A DNA stretch of 64,000 nt from CAZAQS01 sp964486825 (GTDB lineage: Bacteria > Chloroflexota > Anaerolineae > Anaerolineales > UBA4823), in NCBI GenBank assembly GCA_964486825.1, contig CAZAQS010000002.1, positions 4,597 through 68,596 of the forward strand, given 5' to 3'. A program made the position numbers and the translations under genes. Shown piece by piece: positions 33,340 to 41,127 of the stretch (position 1 is its first letter; the number at the start of each line of letters is the position of its first letter). The notes beneath the pieces are model-generated. The model made no database searches. It was not told where the DNA came from and saw nothing but the letters and a program-made list of their open reading frames with translations.

Positions 33340-34733
33340 AGCAGCTGCATCTCCAGTCGTTGGGCGATCGCTAATACGATCCCGATTTCCATCATATTGA
33401 TCATTAGAGCTGCACCGCCCTGGCTGAGGAATGGGATTGTGACCCCGGTTAAAGGCATAATATTGAGGGTCCCGCCCACCATCACAAATACCTGGGTGAA
33501 CAGGTGAATGCCTATCCCGATCAGGAGCAAGCGTTCGAAGACCTGGCCGCGTGGCAGCCGCATGGCTACTCTCAAGATTCTCAGGAGCAGGATAATGAAG
33601 AGTACAAGGATGACGATGCCGGTTGCGGCGCCCATCTCCTCGATGATAGCAGCAAAGATAAAGTCGGACGAGGCCAGTGGCACGTAACCAGGGGAGCCGA
33701 AGCCCAGTCCAGTACCGGTGAGTCCGCCGGCAACGATAGCGTAGATGGCCTGTTGGATTTGGTAGCCTGGCCCTTCAGCGATGGTGATCCCGGTGGGACG
33801 GCCGTCGATGATGATCTCAGCTGTGCTCCAGGGGTCAACGAAGGCGATGAAACGGTGCTGGATCACCGTTGGTATCTCCCAGGTGAAGGCCAGTACCAGG
33901 CCCACCAACAGCGCCAGGATCAAGCCAATCCCCGCGATGGTTGCGAACAGGCGAGTTTCGAATCCGGCGTACAGCATGGTTACGAAGAGAAATCCTAAGA
34001 TCAGCACGGCGCCGAAATCGGACATTTGAACCAGGGCCAGGGTAGCCATGGACACAAACAAGATTCCCGGAATGAAGTGGCGAATGGCCGGCATGCGCAG
34101 CCATCCCAAGACCACCCGGGCGCGCCCCTCAACCTGTTCGCCCTCGCGGTCGACGAACCAGGCCAGGAAGATCACCAGGGCTATCTTGATCATCTCAGAA
34201 GTCTGAATGGCTGGCAGCGGTCCCAGCTTTAAAGCCAGCCGGGCGCCAGTCTCATCCACAACCCCGAACAGGGCGGTTGCAAAAGGCAGCAATAATCCGA
34301 ACACGCTGATCGGGAGAGTCCAGCGCCGGACCTGCTCGACCAACTGAGGCTTCAGGATAAAAGCACTGGCGATGGCTAACCCAGGAAGAAAACCGCGCAG
34401 GATCTGCTGCCAGACCCCTTCTGAGCCTCTCAACCGGAAGATCATTGCCAGGCCAATGGCGAGCAGGATGCCGACGATGGGCAGGATGATCTGTTCGATC
34501 TCTACCCGGCGCATCCGCATGAAGACATGCAGGCAGACCAGGCCGGCAACCACCAGCAGCGGTGGTATCATGTCAGCCAGCGTCGCCCCGCTAATGGAAA
34601 GCAGAGGGTCGATCCCCTGGCGTACCTGGATTGCGGCCGCCACCAAAAGGTAGCTCAGGATGGCGATCAGGCTGGTGAAAACCAGTAGCAGCGCTTCTGA
34701 TTGGCGGTAGGATCGTTGGTAGGATCTTTGCAT
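33336..34733 (-). CDS. RodA/FtsW/SpoVE-family peptidoglycan polymerase
   Basis: A 465-residue SEDS protein with about ten TM segments. The family blocks YQIQQAIYAIVAGGLTGTGLG and FIFAAIIEEMG are present (the first is read in two parts, YQIQQAIYAIVAGG and LTGTGLG). The loop near the end carries GGTLNIMPLTGVTIPFLSQGG (MPLTGVTIPF is the SEDS signature). It polymerises glycan strands and works with the class B PBP encoded next to it. Its start lies two bases after the stop of the FHA gene. RodA or FtsW cannot be told apart from sequence alone. Confidence 0.9.
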   Translation of the reverse strand: MQRSYQRSYRQSEALLLVFTSLIAILSYLLVAAAIQVRQGIDPLLSISGATLADMIPPLLVVAGLVCLHVFMRMRRVEIEQIILPIVGILLAIGLAMIFRLRGSEGVWQQILRGFLPGLAIASAFILKPQLVEQVRRWTLPISVFGLLLPFATALFGVVDETGARLALKLGPLPAIQTSEMIKIALVIFLAWFVDREGEQVEGRARVVLGWLRMPAIRHFIPGILFVSMATLALVQMSDFGAVLILGFLFVTMLYAGFETRLFATIAGIGLILALLVGLVLAFTWEIPTVIQHRFIAFVDPWSTAEIIIDGRPTGITIAEGPGYQIQQAIYAIVAGGLTGTGLGFGSPGYVPLASSDFIFAAIIEEMGAATGIVILVLFIILLLRILRVAMRLPRGQVFERLLLIGIGIHLFTQVFVMVGGTLNIMPLTGVTIPFLSQGGAALMINMMEIGIVLAIAQRLEMQLL

Positions 34734-34735
34734 GG

Positions 34736-35191
34736 TCAGTCAAGCAACTCGAAGATCATGTCTCCAGCCTGCAGGTGAGAGCCAACCGGCAGTAGCTGCC
34801 TTGTCTTCGGGGTGCAGCGGATCAGATTGATAAATGTGCCGTTACGGCTGCCCAGGTCTTCCACCCACCAGTTTGCCCCGTCCCACTGTAAGCGGGCATG
34901 ATGGCGTGAAATGTATTTGTCTTTGAAGACGAGGTCATTATTGATTTCCGAGCCAAAGCAGGTATCTGGTTTGAGGTTTATGGTATCCCCTGTCCGTGAC
35001 TTCAGATCGCTGCCCGGGTTGATGATCTTCAAACGACCTGGGACTACCGAAGTGGACACCTGGTTCTGCCCAAGATGCAAAGAGACTTCTCTCCGGACTG
35101 CCATTAACAGCAGGAATAAGACGAAATAGATCAGCCCGATCAATACCCATTTCAGGGCGAATAAGAGGGAGTTCCAGGCCAGGAAATCCAT
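34736..35191 (-). CDS. FHA-domain membrane protein (FhaB-like)
   Basis: A 151-residue protein with one N-terminal TM segment (about residues 10-30) and a C-terminal FHA domain. Phosphothreonine-binding motifs are GS...NN, SRHHARL and the NGTFIN loop (about residues 100-140). This matches FhaB of actinobacteria, which links Ser/Thr kinase signalling to peptidoglycan synthesis. The ATG at 35191 overlaps the FhaA-like stop as TGATG, so translation is coupled. An in-frame TTG upstream (35200) is less likely. Confidence 0.75.
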   Translation of the reverse strand: MDFLAWNSLLFALKWVLIGLIYFVLFLLLMAVRREVSLHLGQNQVSTSVVPGRLKIINPGSDLKSRTGDTINLKPDTCFGSEINNDLVFKDKYISRHHARLQWDGANWWVEDLGSRNGTFINLIRCTPKTRQLLPVGSHLQAGDMIFELLD

Positions 35192-35997
35192 CAGGAGCAA
35201 TCCCGGTTGAACCGAAAGCTTGCTACTCCTGGCGTATCCGGCCGGGGATGCTCAGGATCGAGGGCAGCCAGGGTGATTTGGTCGCCATCCTGGAGCAATT
35301 GACCTTCGGGTGGTACCGGGACTCCATTGATATATGTTCCGTTCGTTGAAGGTTTCCCGTTCGGAGACCCATCAAATAGCCGCCAACTGGTCTCGTCATT
35401 GGTGATATAGGCGTGCTGTCCGCTTATCAGTCGCTTTTCCTGGACATCCGCTCGAGTCAGGTGGATCTCGCTGGTTTTTTCTCGCCCTATCGTGGTGATT
35501 CCTGGCGCCAGGTACCAGCGCTGCCCGTTGCTGATCAGCTCCAGGCAAGCCGGGAGGACGGCAGGTGGAGGCTGGACCGGGGCGCTTTCTGGCTGGATGC
35601 AAGACAGGATGCGGGCCTGAGAGTCGGTCAGGTCAGGGACAGGCCTTATCGCGATGGTAATCGGTCCCCCAAAACGGTATTCTTTGCGTCCCATCCGGCT
35701 GTTGGTGGTCATCAGGTGTTCCAGCAACTTGTCTGCCCACTGCTTCAAGACCCTCTCTTCGATCGGGTGGTATCTGCGGGCATAGTTATCCTGTCCCAGC
35801 TCGACCAGGTAACGGTTGGGTACGATCTTGTTATAGTTGACATCCTCCAGGAGATTTTCCCGCGCCAGCATAACGCTCATTAGAGCTTCGCTCAACTCTG
35901 CCGGACGTAGAGGACCCTTGCTCCAGCGCAGGCGGGGTTGGATCAGCCTGCTTCGCCACCGGTTATCATTTCTCTCAGTTTGCATGCTGTTTACCAT
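35191..35997 (-). CDS. FhaA-like protein: DUF3662 plus C-terminal FHA domain
   Basis: A 268-residue soluble protein. The N-terminal half (about residues 30-130) matches DUF3662 with RPAELSEALMSVMLAREN, VPNRYLVELGQDNY and the FGGPITIAI strand. The C-terminal half (about 155-260) is an FHA domain with IGREKTSEI, SGQHA and TNGTYINGVPV. The DUF3662-FHA pair is known from FhaA, which organises cell-wall synthesis and is bound by PknB-phosphorylated targets in mycobacteria. Its start is uncertain among ATGs at 36006, 35997 and 35985. It overlaps the preceding gene. Confidence 0.8.
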   Translation of the reverse strand: MVNSMQTERNDNRWRSRLIQPRLRWSKGPLRPAELSEALMSVMLARENLLEDVNYNKIVPNRYLVELGQDNYARRYHPIEERVLKQWADKLLEHLMTTNSRMGRKEYRFGGPITIAIRPVPDLTDSQARILSCIQPESAPVQPPPAVLPACLELISNGQRWYLAPGITTIGREKTSEIHLTRADVQEKRLISGQHAYITNDETSWRLFDGSPNGKPSTNGTYINGVPVPPEGQLLQDGDQITLAALDPEHPRPDTPGVASFRFNRDCS

Positions 35998-36658
35998 TAA
36001 TCTCAACTTTCAAGACCGATATTCCAATCCGTACCTGGTCTCCTGTTTTCAAGCATTCGTCACCGATAGTTTGGCCGTTCACTTGCGTGCCATGGCTGCT
36101 CTTCAAATCCATGACGTACAGCTCCCCGGCGCGCTCGTAAAGCTCAGCGTGCCGCCGGGAGACACCCAGATCATTGTCCAGGCGGATGAAGGATTGCGAG
36201 CCCCTACCGATCAAGGCAGGCAGCTTCCGCAGACTGAAAACCTCCCCTGTATGAGGGCCTTCGATTATCGATATTGTGTAATCCTGGGAAGCCTTACGGA
36301 GGGTGCGTTCATCCACAGACGCCTTACGCTCTACTGGATGGGCTGGTTTTGGCGGGACGGCTGCCATGACGGTATACTGGCGCTGCTCTGCTGGCCTGGG
36401 TAGGGTAGAGCCGCGCGGTTCAAGTGCTCCTAACGATCCAGGGGAGATAAAACGCGACAGGCCGCGCGCGAATAGATAAGCTAGAAAACCAATCAAAGGC
36501 AGCAACGCTGCCAGCAATACCCAGATAAATTGTTCGCCTCCGGAAATCCCCCGGCGGTTTGAATCCAGGTAGACATATGCGATGGATAAAGCCCATACGA
36601 GCATGGCTGCCAGGGCGCCTGCTGCGATCCAGATAATTTGGGAAATTTGTTCAGGCAT
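35975..36658 (-). CDS. membrane FHA protein with PLDc_N-like N-terminus
   Basis: A 227-residue protein. Two TM segments (about residues 7-30 and 42-62) match the phospholipase D N-terminal (PLDc_N) type used as a membrane anchor. A linker rich in Pro/Arg leads to a C-terminal FHA domain (about 130-222) with IGRGSQSFIRL, SRRHAELY and SSHGTQVNGQ. It is the first gene of the minus-strand FHA/RodA/PBP block. The start is taken at ATG 36658; an in-frame TTG lies at 36670. It overlaps the FhaA-like gene by 23 bases. Confidence 0.75.
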   Translation of the reverse strand: MPEQISQIIWIAAGALAAMLVWALSIAYVYLDSNRRGISGGEQFIWVLLAALLPLIGFLAYLFARGLSRFISPGSLGALEPRGSTLPRPAEQRQYTVMAAVPPKPAHPVERKASVDERTLRKASQDYTISIIEGPHTGEVFSLRKLPALIGRGSQSFIRLDNDLGVSRRHAELYERAGELYVMDLKSSHGTQVNGQTIGDECLKTGDQVRIGISVLKVEINGKQHAN

Positions 36659-36788
36659 TTCGTTGTTCAATTCTAAAGCATATAATTAAATTCTACCTGA
36701 AAAATCGATCTCTCTACATCTAAGTATTGGTAAATGTGCTTACCATAGGTGTTATTAAAGCAGCCTATTGGGTATAAGTCAACCATCT

Positions 36789-36817
36789 TTGACCTGGCTC
36801 TCGAATTTGGTTATAGA
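36789..36817 (+). promoter_or_regulatory. promoter of the Ser/Thr kinase gene
   Basis: TTGACC (36789-36794), 17 bases, TATAGA (36812-36817) in the divergent region 36659-36918. It precedes the kinase start by about 100 bases. Confidence 0.5.
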
Positions 36818-36918
36818 ATAATACGACACAGATCAAATGCTTTCAACCTGGTAAGGTTGGCCAAAGAAACCAATCCGCCTCGCTTGCCCACATCTTAGGA
36901 GTATGGCATAATGGAAAA

Positions 36919-38667
36919 ATGCCACCAATTGACACCCTGATCGGCCACCAGTTGGCCAATTTCCGGATCGAGCGGCTTCTAGGCCGGGGGGGCATGGCCA
37001 AGGTCTATTACGGTTGGGATGTCAAGCTGGAGCGACCTGTCGCTGTAAAGGTCATCGACGAGCGCTACCGGGGAGACCACGCCTATACAGATCGTTTCGT
37101 ACGAGAAGCACGCGCCGTAGCAAGCTGGAACCATCCCAATATATTGCAGGTATACCATGCGGGAGATGAGAATGGTATTTATTATTTTGCCATGGAATAT
37201 GTGCGCGGCTTGGACCTGGGGAAGATCATCCAGCATTACGCAGATGCCGGTGAGCTCTTACCGCTGGCGGACGTGCTTAAGGTGGGCCGCGCGGTTGCAA
37301 ATGCCTTAGATTACGCGCATCATATGGGCGTGGTTCACCGCGATATCAAACCCTCCAATGTGCTTGTTTCAGAAGATGAGCGGGTCGTTTTGGCCGATTT
37401 TGGCCTGGCCTTGACCGTAAGCCAGGGCACCGTCGGAGAGGTGTTCGGCAGTCCCCATTATATCTCCCCTGAGCAGGCGCGCAATTCTGCTGAAGCGGTG
37501 CCTCAATCGGATCTGTACTCCTTGGGGGTGATGCTTTACGAGATGCTGGTGGGGGCATTGCCCTTTGACGATCCTTCTCCCGCCTCGCTGGCGCTGATGC
37601 ACCTTACCCAGGAGCCACCCGCACCACGCACGATTAACCCAGAGATTAGTCCAGCCGTACAGACCGTATTGCTAAAAGCCCTGCGCAAGTTGCCGGCTGA
37701 GCGTTACCAGACAGGCCGGGAGCTGGTGGATGCCCTCGAGCGGGCTTTGATGGAAGGTTTGCCTGCCGACACCCAACCGGTTACCATGCCTGTGCTTGTT
37801 GGTGAGGCGCCCTCCGTAGTTCCACGCACCCTCTCGAAAGTATCCGTAGCGGAGAGAGTCACGGCTTCCATCCTGGCAACCCCACCACCCACGGCCCCGG
37901 GAAAAGCAAGCCCAGCGCCGCCTGGAAACCGCCCTACCACTGGCTCCCTGTTGAGTAGCCCTTTTACGAAAGCCGGAGCAGGTTGCACGATCGTAGCTCT
38001 ACTGGCAGCCTTCTTTTTGATCGTTGTCGCTGCCTCAGCCCTGATCCGGGGGGCCAGCCGGGCGGAGGCAACCCCTCCTTCGGCGGTCTCACTGGCTTCG
38101 GAGTCAGCTCCCTTGCCCACCATTTCCCGGACCCCGGATCTATCCACAAACCTAGGCCCTACCTTGCCTGTCGTGTTCCCTCCCGATCATAATCCAACCG
38201 CCTCTCCAACCACCACATTCTCACCAACGCCTACCCAGACCCCCTCGCCTACATCAACATTCACTTCCACACCTACTGCCACGCCCACCAATACCCCGAC
38301 ACGGGAATTGAACCTGGAGATCAACCTGCTGCTTGCGAAATATAAGGATGACAGTCTTCTCGTGGTTAACCGCAGCTCAACTCCGCTGCCTCTCGAGCCG
38401 CTGTTGCTCTCCAATAGCATTGGAGGGGTTTCAGGAGAAGCCTGGGGAATAAGCACCCTAAATCGGGGTGAGTGTGTAGCGGTCTGGAAGGATACCGGCC
38501 GACCGAAACGGGCAGACGATGTAGAGTGTAAAATTGTCGGTAAGCGGCTGGTGCGCGAGGCTGGCAAGCGTTTCTGGACATCGACTTACAAAGTTTATTA
38601 TGATGAAATAGAAATCGGCTCCTGTAGCTCCTCTAAAGATGAGTGCCGGTTACAATATCCAGATTAA
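36919..38667 (+). CDS. membrane Ser/Thr protein kinase (PknB-like) without PASTA domains
   Basis: A 582-residue transmembrane kinase. The catalytic domain (about residues 12-275) shows GRGGMAKVY, AVKVI with the ATP-binding Lys, HRDIKPSN, DFGLAL and the SPHYISPEQA activation segment. A Pro/Ala linker follows, then one TM segment (about 357-378), a Thr/Pro stalk (about 415-470) and a Cys-containing external domain (about 475-582). Typical PknB has external PASTA repeats that bind peptidoglycan; this one has a different ectodomain. It faces the FHA/RodA/PBP block across a shared intergenic region. Confidence 0.85.
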   Translation: MPPIDTLIGHQLANFRIERLLGRGGMAKVYYGWDVKLERPVAVKVIDERYRGDHAYTDRFVREARAVASWNHPNILQVYHAGDENGIYYFAMEYVRGLDLGKIIQHYADAGELLPLADVLKVGRAVANALDYAHHMGVVHRDIKPSNVLVSEDERVVLADFGLALTVSQGTVGEVFGSPHYISPEQARNSAEAVPQSDLYSLGVMLYEMLVGALPFDDPSPASLALMHLTQEPPAPRTINPEISPAVQTVLLKALRKLPAERYQTGRELVDALERALMEGLPADTQPVTMPVLVGEAPSVVPRTLSKVSVAERVTASILATPPPTAPGKASPAPPGNRPTTGSLLSSPFTKAGAGCTIVALLAAFFLIVVAASALIRGASRAEATPPSAVSLASESAPLPTISRTPDLSTNLGPTLPVVFPPDHNPTASPTTTFSPTPTQTPSPTSTFTSTPTATPTNTPTRELNLEINLLLAKYKDDSLLVVNRSSTPLPLEPLLLSNSIGGVSGEAWGISTLNRGECVAVWKDTGRPKRADDVECKIVGKRLVREAGKRFWTSTYKVYYDEIEIGSCSSSKDECRLQYPD

Positions 38668-38867
38668 CCTTTTCCTACTCGTACGTACAGTTTTCCTTCT
38701 TCTCCCAAGCTATCCAGGTTATTGTCTCACTTTTTGTGCTAGTATCTGTACGATGTACTTGCACCTTTTTGGTCAGGTATATCTTATTATTGCCTATGGT
38801 TGCTTGAGGGCAGTAGAGCCGGGAATTTAGCGGTTAATGGAATTTCAGGAGGTGTTGAGGAAAGTTG

Positions 38868-39344
38868 ATGGCTGGTTTCTCAGATTTCGGTATAAAAAAT
38901 CCTGACGACAGGCAAAACTCTTGGAATAAAGTTCTAGAGTTTTCTTTAAAGGCCATTCCCGGCTATGATCTGCGTGCGGTCGAGAAAATCGCTGCTCTCC
39001 TTAGCAGCTATGAGCTCCGTCCCAACCGTTTATCTAAGCTCAAAGAAGCCGTTCGAGTAGCAGCGAGCAAATTGATCGAAGATGCTTCGTTATTTACCGG
39101 CGATCAAATGATAAATTTCCAAGTGCTCTTATCGGACGTGGTCGTTGCTTTGCATCCCCATCTTGAGCCGGTGAACGATGAGTCTACCAAGCTTGGTTGG
39201 GGCTTTTTCCTGGTTCAAATTCTGGATGGAGCACAATCCGGGTTGGAGACCAGGGAATCCGGCCACCTGTTACGGTTATATATTTATGTAGAAGGAGATC
39301 AGGCGAGTACCCCTCAAAGTAGCTTCAGAACATTGAATGAATGA
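38868..39344 (+). CDS. hypothetical soluble helical protein, 158 residues
   Basis: A 158-residue, mostly helical soluble protein without signal or TM segments. A central helix pair (KLKEAVRVAASKLIEDASLF) precedes a segment with VVALHPHLEP and a LGWGFFLVQ strand. I recognise no family. ATG 38868 follows GAGGAAA; TTG 38865 is an in-frame alternative. The gene stands alone in a 760-base stretch between the kinase and fumarase genes, ending near a bidirectional hairpin. Confidence 0.5.
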   Translation: MAGFSDFGIKNPDDRQNSWNKVLEFSLKAIPGYDLRAVEKIAALLSSYELRPNRLSKLKEAVRVAASKLIEDASLFTGDQMINFQVLLSDVVVALHPHLEPVNDESTKLGWGFFLVQILDGAQSGLETRESGHLLRLYIYVEGDQASTPQSSFRTLNE

Positions 39345-39367
39345 TCGGGAACAGGATAAGCTAATAC

Positions 39368-39410
39368 GATAAACCGCACCGGCAGCTTATTTCGGCCTGT
39401 GCGGTTTATC
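39368..39410. terminator. bidirectional hairpin between convergent genes
   Basis: GATAAACCGCAC (39368-39379) pairs perfectly with GTGCGGTTTATC (39399-39410). It sits between the hypothetical gene (plus) and the fumarase beta gene (minus), so it can stop transcription from both sides. Confidence 0.7.
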
Positions 39411-39430
39411 ATGAATGATTTGGGAAAAAA

Positions 39431-40054
39431 TTAAGACCGCGCCAGTACCTGCTCCAAGACTGCCCCGGATCTGGCCTCGATCTCGGCGTGCAAGCTACTG
39501 CCGTGCGAATCCATGGTAACGACAACCGGAAAATCTTTGACCTCGATCACCCAGATCGCTTCCGGTACGCCAAAGGTCATTTTGTACACTCCCAATACTC
39601 GCTCCACGGTTTGGGCTATCAGGGAGGCTGCCCCACCCACCGCATGCAGGTAGGCCCCGGGGACTTCCTGGCAGGCAGCCAATGTTTTCGCTCCCATGCC
39701 GCCTTTGCCGATGACGCCTTTGATATTGAAATGGCGCATGATCTCTCCCTGGTATGGCTCCTCGCGAATGCTGGTGGTGGGCCCGGCTGCTACGAAGCGG
39801 TAATCCCCGCCTTCCAGGCCAGAAACCACCGGCCCACAGTGGTAAATGATCCCACCATCCAACAGAGGCAGGACCGATTCGTACACTTCTAAATCATCTC
39901 CCTCAGGAGCTCGGGTTTTCTTAATAAAAGTGTCATACAACCACTTATGCACCGAATCCCGTCCGGTCAGCATGACGCCGCTCAACAAGACCGGCTCGCC
40001 TACTTTAAGGCCGCGGACCACCTGGTCGCTCATTGGTAGCTTCACCTGTCGCAT
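39431..40054 (-). CDS. class I fumarate hydratase, beta subunit
   Basis: A 207-residue protein matching the C-terminal half of class I fumarases and the L(+)-tartrate dehydratase beta subunit. Blocks include VLLSGVMLTGRDSVHKW (about residues 21-38), the GPTTSIRE motif (about 91-98) and GKGGMGAKT. It pairs with the alpha subunit encoded just upstream to hydrate fumarate to malate through a [4Fe-4S] cluster. ATG 40054 follows GGAGGG. Ten bases separate the two genes. Tartrate dehydratase is the main alternative. Confidence 0.85.
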   Translation of the reverse strand: MRQVKLPMSDQVVRGLKVGEPVLLSGVMLTGRDSVHKWLYDTFIKKTRAPEGDDLEVYESVLPLLDGGIIYHCGPVVSGLEGGDYRFVAAGPTTSIREEPYQGEIMRHFNIKGVIGKGGMGAKTLAACQEVPGAYLHAVGGAASLIAQTVERVLGVYKMTFGVPEAIWVIEVKDFPVVVTMDSHGSSLHAEIEARSGAVLEQVLARS

Positions 40055-40064
40055 TCCGCCCTCC

Positions 40065-40937
40065 TTATGTATACTCTACTTGCCCGTCTCGTAGGGTCAT
40101 CACCCGGCGCCGGTATGCCCAGCACATATAGGAAATGGAAACGAAGAAGCTAGCTGGCAGGCGGTTGAGGCTGGTGATGCGGGTTCCCAATAAGGTGGTC
40201 GCTCCACCAAAGCCCATTGGCCCGATGCCTAGCTCGTTCGCTTCCGAGGTCAGCCGTTCTTCGAGCTCTGCTAGTTGGGGTACCTGGTTCGGCTCGTCCA
40301 TGTTCCGGTATAGGACTTCTTTAGAGGCCATGTAGCTTGAGCCGCGGTCTCCGCCGATAGCAACTCCCAGGATGCCCGGCGCGCAGCCTTTACCCTGGGC
40401 CTTGTGGACTGCGTCCAGCACAGTCTTTCTTACACCCGCCAGGTCTCTTCCCGCCCCCAAGCGCGAATCCGGCAGGGAATATTGCGCTCCAACGTTCTCG
40501 CAACCTCCGCCTTTAAGCATCAGCTCAATCCTAAGGGTATGCCCTTTTACTTCTTCGAAATGGATGCTGGGAAAGTGTTTCCCACCCAGGTTGTTGCCGC
40601 TGTTTTTGCCGGTCAGCGAGTCGACTGAGTTCGGCCTCAGATAGGAGCAGCGGGTGGCCTCTGCGACGCTTTCCTCGATCTGCTGGCGAAGCTGGCGGGT
40701 GCTCCAGCCAGCCGGGTGGTAAATGTAAAAGATAGGTGTGCCGGTGTCCTGGCAGATAGGGGTGGAGTTCTGCCTGGAAAGTTCGATATTCGCCAGGATG
40801 GTGTCCAGCGCGCCCCGGGCTGCCGATCCAGCTTCTTCCTGCTGGACGGCCTTCTGGAGCGCAGACTCAACATCGGGAGGCAGGTCCGTCGAGGCCAGGC
40901 GGATTAATTCCAGGATTTGCGCCCTCAAATCTTGCAT
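40065..40937 (-). CDS. class I fumarate hydratase, alpha subunit
   Basis: A 290-residue protein matching the N-terminal half of class I fumarases. It carries PICQDTGTPIFY (Cys cluster ligand, about residues 56-70), KGGGCENV (second Cys ligand) and the GCAPGILGVAIGGDRG block (third Cys, about 190-205). These ligands hold the catalytic [4Fe-4S] cluster. Together with the beta subunit it forms the citric-acid-cycle enzyme. The ATG follows a strong AGGAGG at about 40942-40950. Two-subunit fumarases are common in anaerobes and Chloroflexota. Confidence 0.87.
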   Translation of the reverse strand: MQDLRAQILELIRLASTDLPPDVESALQKAVQQEEAGSAARGALDTILANIELSRQNSTPICQDTGTPIFYIYHPAGWSTRQLRQQIEESVAEATRCSYLRPNSVDSLTGKNSGNNLGGKHFPSIHFEEVKGHTLRIELMLKGGGCENVGAQYSLPDSRLGAGRDLAGVRKTVLDAVHKAQGKGCAPGILGVAIGGDRGSSYMASKEVLYRNMDEPNQVPQLAELEERLTSEANELGIGPMGFGGATTLLGTRITSLNRLPASFFVSISYMCWAYRRRVMTLRDGQVEYT

Positions 40938-41127
40938 ATTTCCTCCTTTTTACACTGGTAACGTTCTCCTTTATCCTAATCTTACAAGAATTACGCACAA
41001 AAGCGAGTGACAAAGCGCCTCTTGATCTGGGAAGGGCGTCATCATTAATTCAAGGACGGAGGAGCACTTCAAAGACTTGCCGGATGGGAAGTTTGTCGAG
41101 AAAAAATAAAAGCCATCAGCCAGGAAT

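Noticed and set aside
41047..41109. Short plus-strand frame ending EEHFKDLPDGKFVEKK before mutS2
   Set aside because: It looks protein-like, but an in-frame stop lies just upstream and I recognise no family, so a gene remnant cannot be supported.
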